NCBI GenBank assembly: GCA_022113835.1
Contig: JAILWY010000006.1
Coordinates: 2,604,001 to 2,668,000, forward strand
Origin: Atopsyche davidsoni
Lineage: Eukaryota; Arthropoda; Insecta; Trichoptera; Hydrobiosidae
Length of the DNA: 64,000 bases
Reading direction: 5' to 3'
Part shown: piece by piece, positions 26,021 to 40,177 of the stretch
How positions within the stretch are numbered: position 1 is the stretch's first letter
Layout: every line of letters begins with the position of its first letter
The notes under the pieces: generated by a model
Seen by the model: the letters and a program-made list of their open reading frames with translations, nothing else
Told to the model about the DNA's origin: nothing
Databases searched by the model: none
Program-made: the position numbers and the translations under genes

Positions 26021-28369
26021 CAGTTTTCTTGGAAATTATGTGAGGCTTAGAAATAATATTTGATTTATAACACCTGCATTTTTTTAACGCAGACGAATTT
26101 GTTGATATTCTGCCAAAAACGGGCGGGTGCGAGTAAACAGTGTTGCGAAAAATTAAGTATTTTCTTTGTCGTTTCTTTTTGATGTTTAAATATATCATTT
26201 GCTCGTTTAAATGAAAAATACTAAAAACGGGTACAAAAATGATAAAACAATAAGCCTTAAAATATATACATACATTATATAATTATTACATATATTGAAC
26301 TTGTGACTAGTCCCCTCCCCCCTTTAACGGGAAAAACCTTTTTCTGGTCTAATTTGTAAGTATCAACAAATGACCATAAATCTTCTCACATATAGAGACA
26401 CAACTTATAATAGTCGTAGCATTGTATATATTTTACTAAGGTTTATTTTTCGTAATAATTGGTAAAACATACATAAATTTATTTATCAATATGTGCTTTA
26501 TTGTTATGTTTAAGTGATTTACATGGAAATAAAATAATTTGTATGTAATATATTTAAGAGCTAAGAATATTTTAGATATTTCATATTAATTATAAAGTGT
26601 ATGAGAAGACAAAAGGAATTATACGAAAATTAGCATTATAGTATTATGATACAAATATACAGAAAATCCTCTCTCGAAAGCCTGAAGCACGTAGTTCATA
26701 ATACATTAACTCGTTTATTATATCACTGGCTGTTGCCTTGTATAGCTCAGCAGGTCTGTAACATACTGCTTCCATATTACTGGCAAAGCCTCCAAATGTA
26801 AACCAAACTATTCTCATTATAAGAAGCTAAATTCCTGAAATTAACAATTCTTCATAATCTTAAATAACCCACATGAATAAATCCCATAACTAATGGAAAA
26901 ACCTACTTATAAACATTTACGCAAAGATTATCATCCTAATTACTTGTTTACCTACGGTAAAAAATAAATTTTACGCCGATGAATCGTTACTGATTTTGGG
27001 AGTAATCTGTGTACGATGTAGATTAATTTTGTTATATCTCTATATTTTGTGCTCATTTATGTAACACTTTCAATATTATATTAAAAATAACATTTTACTA
27101 CTAACTCTTTATTTCAATTTATTTCATTGTGAAAAAAAATTGCACCAAAGTTTTCAACAGCTCATTACTAATCACCCCTTTTTTATAAAGTTTTACTTCA
27201 ACACTTTGCAAATAAATAAACAACCAAATAGACTAAACACGATAAATTTTCAAACTAAATTAAACAATGGCAAAACATCGGATACGTACATTTACACTGC
27301 CCAATTGTTTAAATAAACACTATCCATTTGCATACTTAAAATCCTTGTTATATCTCCACACAACGCAAATACTAACCCCCTAACTGTCGCACACGTTCCC
27401 TTGAATAAATTCACTTAAAATAATTAGCTTTAATAAATCTACCATACCAAACAGAAAATTTCTGGACACATGCTCAAACTTGCGTATGGCTTGAGCTTAC
27501 TAAATAGAAAAGTTTATGGGCTCGGCTACTGGTTGCTGGACAGAGCTTTTAAACCTTTCTTCAATATAGATATTCTTTCATATCTAATTCACGATACTCT
27601 GTTGTATTTTCCTTAGTCAGTGAGATCCAAATTGTGCTATTAATCAAAACAATAATAATCTACGTATAATACGTTTTCGCCATTTACCTTGCTATAGACA
27701 GTAATATACAAAAAAATCAAAAAGTGTTTAACTGTTGTTTGTATTTAGATTATTTATTACATCAAATCAGATTCGAGTCCGGTACTTTACGGTCGAAAAG
27801 CCAGATATACTTATTCTAATTAATATCACATTTTTTTATAAATATATAGTAAATTTCTGCTGCTACCCCAGCCGTTGGAGTGTCCTGGACGATGTGGCTC
27901 CCGAGGTACCAGATTGAGTTAGAACCCTGCGTCCCGTAAACTGGATTAAAGTTGTAATCGCGTTAGTATGCGAGGTTATGATTGGTCACCGCCACCAGTC
28001 AGTTTGATTGCCTTTGTATTACAGATGGTGGCCGCTGCGGGTTAGAGCTATTCAATTATCAATTTAATTATTCAATACAATCTTCAATATTAATCTTTGA
28101 TATTTGCCTATTCGATAAATACTCGTATGTTCGCCATATATTTATTTTGCACACACCTATAACTTAAATTTGTCTTGCCTCAATTTTTGGGGATTAATTT
28201 CTGCATACATAAAACGATGCTTATTTTACTATTATATATATTTTTTGCAGTTACAGATTTATGGTGCTCGAATTGCATAAAAAACAAGACTAAATCTCAC
28301 TAAATTATTATTACTCATTAGTTCATACATAGAAGATGATTTAAAGAAACTCTCAGAAAAATATCACCG

Positions 28370-28441
28370 TGATTTGTGTGGGATTTGAACCCACACCCCT
28401 GGCTTACATGACCGGTGTACTAACCCTTGTACTAACGAATC
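28370..28441 (-). tRNA. tRNA-like gene, anticodon position reads TGT (Thr-like), probably a relic
   Basis: The minus strand folds as a cloverleaf: acceptor GATTCGT with ACAAATC (six of seven pairs), D stem GTAC/GTAC, anticodon stem CCGGT/GCCAG (one mismatch and one G-U), T arm GTGGG-TTCAAAT-CCCAC (perfect), discriminator A. The B box GGTTCAAATCC and an A-box-like TAGTACAAGGG are present. The loop CATGTAA puts TGT at 34-36 but has A instead of the usual T at position 33, so it may be a tRNA pseudogene or a tRNA-derived SINE head. There is no encoded CCA. It lies inside intron 1 of the proline-rich gene on the same strand. Confidence 0.55.
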
Positions 28442-28535
28442 ACTTCCGTTTATCGAGAATTTTTAACAATCATACTCTACATATGAACCAATGTGCCCAG
28501 GCCAACCAATATTTTATTATAATATCATCAATATC

Positions 28536-28557
28536 AATATGATATTAATATCATATT
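28536..28557. repeat. Perfect 22-bp AT palindrome
   Basis: AATATGATATT is followed directly by its reverse complement. It lies about 100 bp from the tRNA-like gene in a (AAT/ATT)-rich tract, so it may be simple-sequence expansion. Confidence 0.8.
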
Positions 28558-31500
28558 ATTAATAATATAATGAACCCGTAATAGGTAATAAATACGCATC
28601 TGATTGACGTTCAATCAAAAAATCGACATACTAAATTATTACTTAAAAACATAATATTTTCATTAAAAATAAATACGTATGCTTTAAAACAATACATTTT
28701 ATTTTCAATGACATCTTCGCGTATCGCTGACTTGATCGTCTATTTTTAATATGTTGCCACATCTAACATAAATATCTCGCTGCATTTATACCGATGGCAT
28801 TGATACACGAGAAATGTAAACAGTTCGAAATAATCGGGGCAAGGTTGTCTATCGCTATTTTCGTCACGACCTACCAATGAGATGACACAACTCGAAGTCG
28901 CAGAATATTTAATACTTCCTGCGGTCCCTTATTGATAGGCGTCGTCAACATTTTGACAATTTGAATTCCTTGGCTCGGCTCGCGTCATGGCGACGTGCGT
29001 GGAAAGATTTGCTAAGACAGACTCACTCGGGAAATGTGTTCTCAGAAACGAAGATAATTGCTTTTTGAAGAATGCAACCTTCGTGTTTACTGGAGTGGAA
29101 ACACAATTAATTGTAATTAGAGATTAAACTGTAATTTAAATTGATTATTTTAGTAGTTATTATTATATTTAGATGTATGAAATTATAAACATGTTTTTAC
29201 GCTTTCAAATTTTTTAAACATTTAGCATTACAATAGTAATTGAAGTAATTAATTTAAATTGTTGTATAATACAGATGTGTTGTATGTAAATTAATAGTAA
29301 TCGGGGTATAATATTTTTTTAATATTAAATTGAAAACTAAACATAAATACTTTTGAAACAGAAGCGATCTAGTCTATCGTAAGCAGTAGCTATTAAGGTG
29401 ATGAGTTTTGGTTGTTTTACTGATAAGACGACCAGAAATCGAAAAAAAGGCGTAGAAATTTATTGTTTAGTCAACAGATGGTTTATTAAAGTCACATATT
29501 TAAAAGATTTCATCATCTTTTTAAAAAGCATTCAAAATAAATGTCGTCATTTTATAATACTATTATTACACACCTTCGAGCCCACTGTCACTTAAGCAGT
29601 CTATCAAAAGAGATGATATAATTTTTAAAAGCATATTAACATAGAAAATTAAATAATAGTTGTGATAAAATATTTAGTTAAAAGAATATTATAAAACATA
29701 TCTGAAACAATAAATTTTTCAGTAAAATCGTAAAGCACACAAAGCCGAAGCGTGCATTTCGACCGTTCTAAATTTATCTGTGAAGGTCGGCTTCTCCCGG
29801 TCGTGAGGTGTCCAACACCAGGAGTGGGAAGTTGGAAGACGAAGAGACTCCATCATCAGCAATTAAGCTGCCTCACGCCGACGACCAGCCCACGCGGCCG
29901 GCAAGCGCTGCATGAGGCAGGCACGGCATCGCGATGCTTGCTCACTCAAATATTTTTATTCACATGTTACGTATTAAAAAAACATGCTTTTAAGCAATTA
30001 AATTTTAAAAAAAAATATTTTTAATGGAAAAGAAGTCGTTAAGACCATGTTATGATACACCATAAATACGGCATTCAATTGAACGCGTCCACTGCGTGGC
30101 ACTGTTTTGACAATTTTTCATGAATTCTTGAATGAATAAAATATTTAAGTAAAAAAATATAGAGTCAAATATTTTTGTTACAAACAAAAAAAAAAAATTA
30201 AAATCCATGCTCTGTTACTATTTTTTTTTTAATTTTTACTGTTATTCCCATAAAAAATATTTATGTATATAGATAAATAGTAATGTATTTTTGTAGTTAC
30301 GTATATTATAAAATATTTTAATATGTTGATTAAATATACAATAAAACAATAGGTAGCATACAACTAATCAGAAACATAATCATTTACATATATCCCAAAA
30401 AGGTGTTGAGAGTTAGTGACAATTATAATTTTTTTAACATGTTAATCCAATATATGCATAGACGAGGTGTATCGTTTACACCACGAGCCAATAATTAGAC
30501 AATATATTCTAATATATTCATACTGTAGGTGTTGATAAAAAGACTTCGTTTTATTTTTTTATGGTTTGTTTTTTAAAGCATCATTCAATATATTATATTT
30601 TACGCAGATATTAACCAAACCTTTTACAAATAGCGAAATTTGTCACGGTTAGTAAGGTGTTGTAAATCCATATTAGGATTTTCTATTGATATTTTCAATC
30701 CTGTTCGTTGATCATATGTACAATATTAAGGATATCTAATGGAGTATCTTCCAATTAGGTCAATGAAATTTTTTAAATTGGTAAATCTTTGTTTAAGAAT
30801 ATATTATACTAAAAATACGTAATTCTAGATTTAATTAGTAATGGCGACAGTAACTAGTAAATAACATTCAATAATGCATCCAATGAGCGTGGCATAAATT
30901 ATTTTTACGTCGCGATACAAGGCAATTGTTAACAGTCCTGTAAACAATTGTTAAAATATAATTTTAGAAATATAAAGAAATCATTTCAGCTTTGTTTAAA
31001 AATCGTCCCTGTTTAGAATACTTATTTCGAGGCCCTGTGCCCTGGGCCACCCAAGCTGACCCAATTCGGAACTTTTTTATGGGGTGAGCTACCGTAAAGT
31101 TTATCACTAATTGCCTATAAAAATTATCTTAGTTACGCGACGGAACAGGCACCCGGAAGAGTTGTTTTTCTATTATTTTATTGGCTGTGTCTTGGCCAAG
31201 CCAATTTTCCGAGATAATGAGCCCATTGATAACCGCATATTTTATGAAGTGTTCTTTATAATTTGCATTTAATAATTTAGATCGTTATTTCATACATGGG
31301 TCTCGTGCAGGGTTTTTGGTATTTATTTTTAAATAATACACTAAATATTTAATTAGCATATCTCTTAATTTTAGGAAGTGCTTAAAAACCTATTATTCAT
31401 AATTTTCCACAAAGTAAAAAGTATAGACAATAAAAAATTTCAACCCTTACATAAAGGTGTACAAAATTCTTAATGGCTATTGTAGTATTCTATAAAGTTC

Positions 31501-34500
31501 ATTACATAAATGTGTTTATACATAAACCAGATGTATATAATGTCTGAAGGGTGTCTTAGATTAGATGGCAGACAGTGCGGATGGACGTACGAGTAGAGAA
31601 TCATTTCTTACACCTGCCATATTATAGAAAAACCTTCAACATGGCGCTTAGCCCGTCCATGAATATTTTAAAGTATTTGAAAAAATAACGATTCTTAATA
31701 TATTCAAGAAAACCTGAAAATATGGTCTAAGCTCGCTAAATATTTAATATTTATTTGAATGAAAAATGACGTGCTCGGATTTTATATTTTATGTATCGTT
31801 AAAAATGTATAATTTTTTTGTTTGTTTTCTTTGATTTTATTTTTAAAAAATAAAAGCACTTGCATTAAATTATTCATATAACCTGCCATCAAGGTTTATT
31901 TCCTCAAAGCCAGTAATAAAATAGTTAAATTATGTTTAGTATCGCGTGCTATATTAATAATTGTTTTTTTTCCTCATATTCAAACATGAAAATTAAAGTG
32001 TGATTTTTGACATATTTTGAAATTTTAATGAATTAGGATTTTATTAGTATTTACTCTAATATGTGTGCTTTACAATCATAAGCAACTTTTTAAGTGTGCT
32101 TTTTTTAAGTACCCTTTTTCAAGTAAAGAGAAGTGTAGGGTTAGGTTAGTATCTTGTATATGAATCAAAATTTATCTACTTATTTATCGAAACTAAAAAT
32201 GCGTTTGATACTAGAATTGTTTAAAATTGATCACAAATCAATATGAAGAACTCGATTCACCGCCCATATAGAAATACTGTTTATTATACCGACTGTCAAG
32301 GTTGCGTCCATTGCTCGTTATTGTATTGCTAAGATTGGAAACGATAAAATCGTTTATTCTACACGTGACACTCAACGTGGGTTTGTTTAGTTACTAAACA
32401 CCACGTGGGAGGATTAAATAAGACGCTAACATACAATTATGCAAATGACATAGCACCTGTTAGTAAATTGGTTCATACACTATTGTTCAAAATCACATTA
32501 TTTAAAAAAAGCTTGGTTTCATTTTTATTATCGTATCTACTCTACGAGATCAACGTGTTTTTTCAAAATATATATATACCGTTATTTATACGGAAGATAA
32601 TTATTCATATGGAGGCTTTGAATTAATATTAATTTTTTTACAAGAAATGAATAAAATTCATTAATTTTTAAAAATATTCATGTAGCATCAGCATTCACGT
32701 TAATTGCAAGTAGAAACGAGAATTTTCAAATAAAACAGTTTCACTGAAAAAAACTAGCAGCGTTGCTTTGTGCTAATTGGGTGCTTTTGAAATTAAAATG
32801 AGATGCCCACAAAAGCAGTTGCTGACTTATATTAAGCTAATCTATCACCGCGACGCTCGAGGTGGGGATTGGTGCTGTGTGAAACGACATTTATTTTATT
32901 TAAATTTTTTGCTTTCAATAAGATAAATGAAAGTTTTAGTATTTTCGGTAAATGATTGACAAAAAGTTATCTTTCTTACATACTATATGAATTGATACAA
33001 TTAAAAAATATTGTGTTGTCATCATAGTAAAAAAAATAATTATTTTTTAAAATTTGCTATGATAATGCATGCTAAAGAGAATGCACATTTTTGAGCTTCA
33101 ATATAAAACGTTAATCCACTTCTTTGTTTTGGATATGATATCACATTATAAGAAGCTATTGTATTTAAAGAACTCTATTAAATCAAATCAAAAAAAAATC
33201 TCATGTAATTTCGAATAACTTATAACGTATGCTAATTCTAAAAACAGCTGTTTTTGTATTATATTTCAGTGCACTTTAAATGCCAAATATTAGCATTGCG
33301 TCATTTTGACATTTATCATTAATACTTTATATGTTACAACTATTAAAATAAATTATTCAAGAAAAAAATCTAATGCCAAAGAAATATTGTGTGACGTCAT
33401 ATATTAAAAAAAAAAATTTCGCAAAGGTAATAATTTAAAGTATAAAATAATATTTGTGATATTTTTTTATGTTCTATGTGAAAGTGCAATGTAAAATGTT
33501 TGATAGTTAATCACCTTTATAAACCATCTGGTAATTAGCGCACTTGCTTACCGAGCAAATAGCAGTAAATTTTCAAATTCTATATGTACTTCTCATATTA
33601 TTTGACACAGCTACTCTTCATATCATCGTTATGAACTGCTTTCAACCCTGCCGCTTCTATTTGCGGCCGTTGTTACAGTCATCCGTTTAGATTTTCAAGA
33701 TGAGATGTATCTCACTCGTAAAGAAAATATTTTTTTTAATTATGAGATATTTATATCGTAATAGTTGGATAGTTCTGGTTTGTTTTCATGGTCCTTCCGT
33801 AGAAAGGGGTGTCCTGGCCGCGGTCCTTGCCGCTACAGTGCATCAGGACAAATGAGTCCACGTAAAAGTCTCATTAAGAGCTGCGACCGCGGGACGTGCA
33901 TTGCATCCCAGGAACGATTATATCACCCCAGAACTGCAGCCTTTGCATGCCCTGCTTGCCCAAGAGGCGCTGTGTTTTTTACAATGCCAATTTATATTCG
34001 GATTTATTCAATGCCCATGCAATTTTAATTTAATATTTTAATCTCATGTCGTTAATGCTCCGCTCGCCTTGATAGTACTGCGATTTTATGCAACACTAAA
34101 TTATATTTTTAATTATTCAATTTTAATGCACTTGCTTAAGTTTACTATTTAAAACCAAGCTTATCTCTCGTGCAACGCCTCAATGTTAATATATATAAAT
34201 ATATTTTATGTAAATCTTTCAATGATACTTTCATTTTTATTTGTAAAATGGATCGAATAACTTATTAAAATTGTTTAAAATATATTTATTATTGGAAGTA
34301 TTTATTTGGATAAAAAAATCCACACGAGAGGTATTCTGAATAAAGCCAGTGTTTTTTTTTCAATGTAATATTTTTCAATTAATAAAAATTCTCTTGCAGA
34401 GTGATTAGTTTAAAAATTGAAAGCCTCTCTAATAGCACGAAAAATGTCCGGAAAACGCATTTATTAAAACATGAATCGTTATTTTATATTTGCGTTCTCC

Positions 34501-34802
34501 TTTGGATTTGACAGGGCTTTGCGAGGATTGACACGGCTCCCGTTTAAAAATTGTATTTAATAGTAAAACATTAAAATTGGTTTTGTTATATTTCTTTTTT
34601 TTTTACTTGCAACGTTATTTTGGGATTTATACAGTAAAAATGATTTTTGATACTAAACAACGAATGTATCTACGGATTTAAAAATCATATTTTAGATACA
34701 TGGTGATAATTTTTTTAATGGTAATTTGAGCACTGTCTTTTGTGTTTGCTTTGGAAAATAAAAAAGAGTGCTTTATAGTAAGTCATGTTCCGTGTTACTC
34801 AC

Positions 34803-34816
34803 CTGTAGTCCGCCAT
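34803..34816 (-). CDS. Proline-rich protein, first coding exon (start)
   Basis: On the minus strand ATGGCGGACTACAG precedes a consensus GTGAGT donor at 34802; it encodes Met-Ala-Asp-Tyr plus two bases of a Ser codon completed at 17705. The AUG context CAACATGGCG is strong. A TTGTATTTATAG acceptor ends at 34867, so the exon is probably 34866-34803 with 50 nt of 5' UTR. The exact phase match to the second exon and the sensible continuation MADYSQGGPP support the join; there is no protein-level proof in so short a piece. Confidence 0.65.
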
Positions 34817-37800
34817 GTTGCTGCCAAGTGCGGTGCGGGGGAGTCCTCTTACACAACCGGGGATTCCTATAAATACAACACCCGATGAGTGCGACTTCTG
34901 GCGACATGGGAGCGAGAGAGTGAAGCACGTACAAGAAAAAAACATGAAACCTAATAATGCACTTTGCGCTAATTCCACTCGACTCGTCAGCTGTCTTCTA
35001 GTCAAAATTACCAAGTCAGTGAATATGCCTTAAAAAAGGACGCTTTAATTTCCACAAAAATTTACATAAAATTCTTTATATTAGGCTCAATTTTCAAAAC
35101 AATAAAATACAATTACAAAAATAAATAAATTCGTAATATAAAATTTAATTTAATAATAATAAAGATTAGTGCTAATTTTCTTCCATTTTGATAGGTTTAA
35201 AGTCATATGTATTAGTTTATCAAAATGATAAATTTTGGTGTTATCTTTATGAAAAATAACTATGAGTAAAACAATTTAAAAAAATTCGTTTCCACCCAAA
35301 CTAAAGACTAAATTTTATGTTGTTTTAAATAAAGCAAGAAACATAGCAAACGGCGAACATAGCAAAAATTGTGTTAATTTGTAGAATAGAAGTGAAATGT
35401 TTTTGTTGATGTTTTGTATCATTTTTTAAAACACACTATGTGCATTTAGAGAAAAAATATTTGTTTAACTACAAATACACCCAGAGTTATTATGGTTTAG
35501 TTATATGTATATAATATTTAAATAAAATCTCACAAGGTACTGTAAATCCATTTATTTGAATTTTGGCGTACCTGTGATGATTTGGCAAACTTTTCTCTAT
35601 TGAACTACAATTTGTAAATACTTACATTTAATACATTCAACTACACATTAATATTACCAATTTGTCCGAGTTCATTATTGTATACGAAATAGAGGAGTAA
35701 ACCGCTATTAATAAACTTTATGAGACAAACGGGACATAAGTTCTTAACCACGACTATTATTAATATTATTGTACTTAATTACATATTTTATTGTCTCATA
35801 AAACATTATTAAATGACAAAGTGTGTTGGAAATACCAATACATCCCCCAGCATAGAAATCAAAAAAACTAGCTTTTGTCTAAAACGTGGATAATTTCCAA
35901 TCAATATAAATAATAGTGGTGTACTTAAATTGTGTTCTGATAGTGTACACCCCAATTTTTTTAAATTGTTTTTATTCATTTGAAAATAAACATACATTTA
36001 TAAATATAAGCGGTTCATTTAAAACGTGGATTTTTGCGGTAATTGTTAGAATACTTCTTTTGTAGCGTTTCAATATTTGACGCGGCTTCATATCCACAAA
36101 AAAGAATTTTTGAAGTTCAATTCAATAAAGTGTCATATGTTTGCATATTAAAAATTTTGTTAACTAAAAAAACCTCTGTACAAAACAATAAACAAATCCA
36201 GTTAACTTGACCGCGGTCATAGATTTATTTCACATTTAAACTTAAACTAAACTGGAGAAGTAATAATGCATATAATATATTTATGTTATTAGGTTATTAA
36301 TGACATTAATTTTTTTTCTATTTCTGAATCTGGTTGAAAATACACTATTTCTTAATTTTACAATCGATGGTTTCGTTTAATGTTATACACAAAACGAATA
36401 ACACTTTAATAACTTGTTAAATCTCTTATATTCACCAAAAATGTTGCATCAGCTCATTTCTTTTATTTTAACTGGATAATAAGTAAAATCATTCATTTAA
36501 AAATGCTTCAAATTAAATTAAAAATCACCGGACTTTTTCGTTATCTCCATCGAAGTATCAAAAACACAACACTGATCAAACACTGACAAATCTTTTATCG
36601 AATTTGACTTGTTTTCTTAAAAGGGGTTTTAATATGGTACCATCTCAAAACTTCATAATATAAGAAGCTTACAAACAAATACTCATCAATAAAATTTTAA
36701 TTTAATATGGTGTTTAGATTAATTTGATTGATTGACTATAATGAATTTTCTGTATGGAGGCATTCTCGCAATTATCCTGTAAATTATCCTCAAATTAATA
36801 ACATTTCGCTTCTCGTAATAAAATTCAAAAGGCGGACGGAAAACATCTCAATATTAATTTCAGTACTTTACGTTTTCGTTTTAGCCATTCCGGCGATATT
36901 ATTTCTTCCATTTAAAAGCACGTGGGCAACATTTTGATTACATTATTAATTTCTTACGGGGATTCTTTTAATTAAATGTTCTATTTTGTTTGTTGATAAA
37001 CAAAAGTTAAAATTTTAAAACATTTTGTATAATGATAAACAGTTCATTTAAATATCTAAAATATCGAAACATGATTTGATTATAAATTTGTTTTATTTTA
37101 TCCGTTGAATTTTTACTTAAAATTTATTACGCCATAAAATAATAAAGACGTTGACTCAAAAAAATACAACTAAAAAATTGTAAAAATTCTCTTAATTTAC
37201 AAAATTGTAAACTAAAATATAATCACCCCGATAAGAGAAGTGATTGAATAAATAGCTTTATAAATATAATGTGTAAATGCAATACTTTGGAAAGATTAAT
37301 TTGTGTTCAAAAAAATTTGTAGCTTGTTGCGATCGATATTGCATTAGAGAAATTAGGATTTACTAACAGTTGTGATCGTTGTAATCAATCGGTACTTCCT
37401 TCTACTTAAACATAAAAAGTCCACCGTATAGTGATAAATCTAGAAAATTTTATCACTTCCTTGTTTCCGTAGAAATTATAAAAACCGGAAATTAAAAATA
37501 TTAAAATAGCTGTAAAAGCACAAGATTTATGTTGAAATTGCTCAAGTTTTTCTTTGCCTTTTTAATTTTCAACGATTTAAAAAATTGTTCAATAGTTCAA
37601 ACAACAAAAATATATATTTTATTTAATTAATTATATTACGATTAAATTACGATTAAATTTCTGGTGGACAAAGGCTTCTTTAAGTAAATTTAATCAAAAT
37701 TATCGAATACCAAACGGTGTTAAAACCTCTTAATACAGGTTTTCTGTGATACCCAACAATGCAATATATTACTCGCTGAACATGCTCATCTAGCTTGCCA

Positions 37801-38257
37801 ACTGTTCATCTTTATTCAATTTAAATTAATCATTTTGATTTCAAATAATACAATACCAATATACAAGCAGAAATAAAATATTTTGAATTTTTTTTTATTA
37901 AAATACTTTTTATACAGGAAATATGAATCACCTGAAGATATAAGATTGTCAGATAACGAATTTATCATTTTCAGCAATACTTCAATGCATTATCTCACTC
38001 TGTGATGATACTATTATATTATGATAAATATTCTTCATGTGCTTTTTAATCCTAAAATTTCTTAAGGAGAGAAATTGAGGTACTAACTAAATAAAGGCAA
38101 AAAATTACTCTCGTATATTCTCGTATTGTTCCAATGTTATAAAAGGATAAAATATTTATATATAACATAAAAGTGTTTTCAATGGAACTTTATGAACGTT
38201 TATTTTTATCGTTATAAATAGATTATTATCATATACATTAAACACTGTCAACCCACT

Positions 38258-38290
38258 GCTGCACAAACGTCTCCTTGAACATAATACCTC
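38258..38290 (+). repeat. Transposon scrap with CCCACTGCTG word
   Basis: CAACCCACTGCTGCACAAAC followed by GTCTCCTT resembles a common word of lepidopteran dispersed repeats (known to me as CCCACTGCTGG.CA.AGGC..CCT). A second scrap is at 50651. Only the word is preserved. Confidence 0.4.
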
Positions 38291-38504
38291 AGGATATACT
38301 GGCTATAATGGCAGATATATGAGTATTGTCAATATTATTATTTTATTTTTCTCTATAAGTCATGTGCTTGATTTGGCTCGATAGTGGGCCGAATCGTTTC
38401 TGCATTGCAACATTCAATTGAACATACTATTTAAAAAAAAAAACGGATTTAAAAAATAGCACTATAAGGAGCGTTAAGGAGTCAATGCATCGAGATTTTG
38501 CATT

Positions 38505-38575
38505 AGGGCGTCAAGGCGTCAAGGCGTCAAAGCACCAAAGAGTCAGGGCGTCAATCGCCAAAGCGTCAGGGCGTT
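38505..38575 (+). repeat. Degenerate GGCGTCAA minisatellite
   Basis: Three perfect copies of GGCGTCAA open the array (38507-38530) and are followed by 8-10-bp variants (AGAGTCAG, GGCGTCAAT, AGCGTCAGG). The array is GC-rich inside very AT-rich DNA. Confidence 0.8.
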
Positions 38576-40177
38576 ATGAAATGGGAGGCTGCAGCTTCAT
38601 ATTTCGATAGAAAAATAATGTAATATGGGCGTTTGTCATAAAAACAGGAGATTCGCGTAATTTATTACTTTGTTCGGGCCATAAAGGCGGAAAGCTCTCT
38701 TTGTTTACTTTTATCAAAAAATTCCTCGACGAAAAACATTACTCGCGGCTTTTACCGGCTTTATTGCATTTTTATTAGAACCGTCGTTAAATTTATTCGC
38801 TTATATCTCTATTAATAAGTTAGCAGACACCTTAAGCGAAGCAAACTTTATAAAAACCCAGTTCTTGGACTAATTTAAAATTATTTCTGGGCTGCTTGAA
38901 TGCGCTGCAGAAAATTTGATCGATTTCGAGACGATAAAACACTTTACGCTCTGGAATATTATTTTTACGAATAATTTTTTTTATTAAAATATTTTACAAA
39001 CAAAATTATTTAAAGAATACATTACCTATTATTTACAACTTATACATATTGTGGACTATGTTAGGTTAGAAAACGCTTTCAAAACATTATACCTGTACAA
39101 TGTTCAAGTTACTATCATTTTATTTTATATATACTGAAATAATAACACAAAATGTATTTTATAATATCGAAACTTAAGAAATAATTAAAAAATAATATTA
39201 AACTTTTGTAGAAATATAAATTTGAATTCACCAGCGTTTCATGGATATATTTTTACCTTTAATTGTAAAAGATACGCAGACATTGACCATTGCTTATATT
39301 TTTCATTAATGATTGACTTGACGACACGAAATATCTATTTTAAGAGTGTTAATCATGAGTTGTTGAATCAATGAATTATTCATTACCAATGAATGTAAAT
39401 AATGAAATTAATAATATGAATGGGAGCACAGAATGTTATTTGATTAATTAATACATCTACTTGAACACAAAAATATAATTTTATTAGTACACAGTTTTGT
39501 ATAGATTATGAAATTGAATTTAAACCTTAAATTTGCTACATTTTTTTATTATTATGTGATAAATGCAGTTAAAAACAGTATATAAATCATTGATAAATTT
39601 TTCGATAAAAACTTCAAGGTTGGGTGCCAAAAACTTGGCATCGATCATGTTTGAATTTTTGATAACGAATATAATCTATTTCACTATAATATTATCAAAA
39701 CGTTATCGAAAAATTTTTAAAATTTCAAATTTTCACCAGTTCGTATAAGTGGAAAAAAACATATTGCTTTTAATTTTAAAATGTAATGTTATTTTTAACA
39801 TAAGAGTGAAGGTTTGATGCAAAGATATTTAAATTCTTAAATAATACTAGCGCTTCTCGCAGGTATTCGCAGAATCTACCTGTTCTTGGTATTCCACTAT
39901 TAAGCAAATAGTTAGATAAAATATTTAAATACAACTAAACGGAGGTATTTTCAATTATGCAGGCAAGTAATTTTTCCACATTATCTTGGCACCGAATACT
40001 CAACAAACACAAATAACTTTCAAATATTTCATAGGCGGCACTTTTATATCTAAAAATAACTAAAATTTTCCATCAACGTCACATCGTATATTTAACGAAC
40101 CCGTAACGCATGACAGGTGAGAATATTAATAGAATCGTTCACGTTCTGCAGCGCACAAGCGAGGGCACACAACTTAC

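Larger units (their letters stand above)
17706..34802 (-). other. Intron 1 of the proline-rich gene (about 17 kb)
   Basis: Donor CAG|GTGAGT at 34802, acceptor at 17706. No convincing additional coding exon was found. It contains a duplicated GC-richer repeat (18.74-19.38 kb), a repeat fragment at 22.04 kb, GC-richer islands at 23.28-23.75, 25.64-26.02, 28.79-29.06, 29.75-29.95 and 33.64-34.0 kb, and a tRNA-like gene. Such islands in an AT-rich long first intron often mark enhancers or internal promoters, but no conservation data are available here. Confidence 0.65.
34867..40177 (-). other. Inferred 5' UTR intron / upstream region of the proline-rich gene
   Basis: No coding sequence is supported. 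If the donor at 40177 is used, this is a 5.3-kb intron in the 5' UTR. It contains a degenerate CCACTGCTG repeat scrap (38258-38290), an 8-9-bp minisatellite (38505-38575) and a GC-richer patch at 38585-38900 that includes CATAAA and TTTATT words typical of posterior Hox sites. Confidence 0.4.

Noticed and set aside
25647..26198. 183-codon minus-strand open frame
   Set aside because: Low-complexity basic start, passes through a minisatellite, no recognisable domain; probably chance in a GC-richer island.
32136..32146. Insect telomere-like TTAGGTTAG word
   Set aside because: Only about two units; also seen near 39061. Too short to be an interstitial telomeric repeat.
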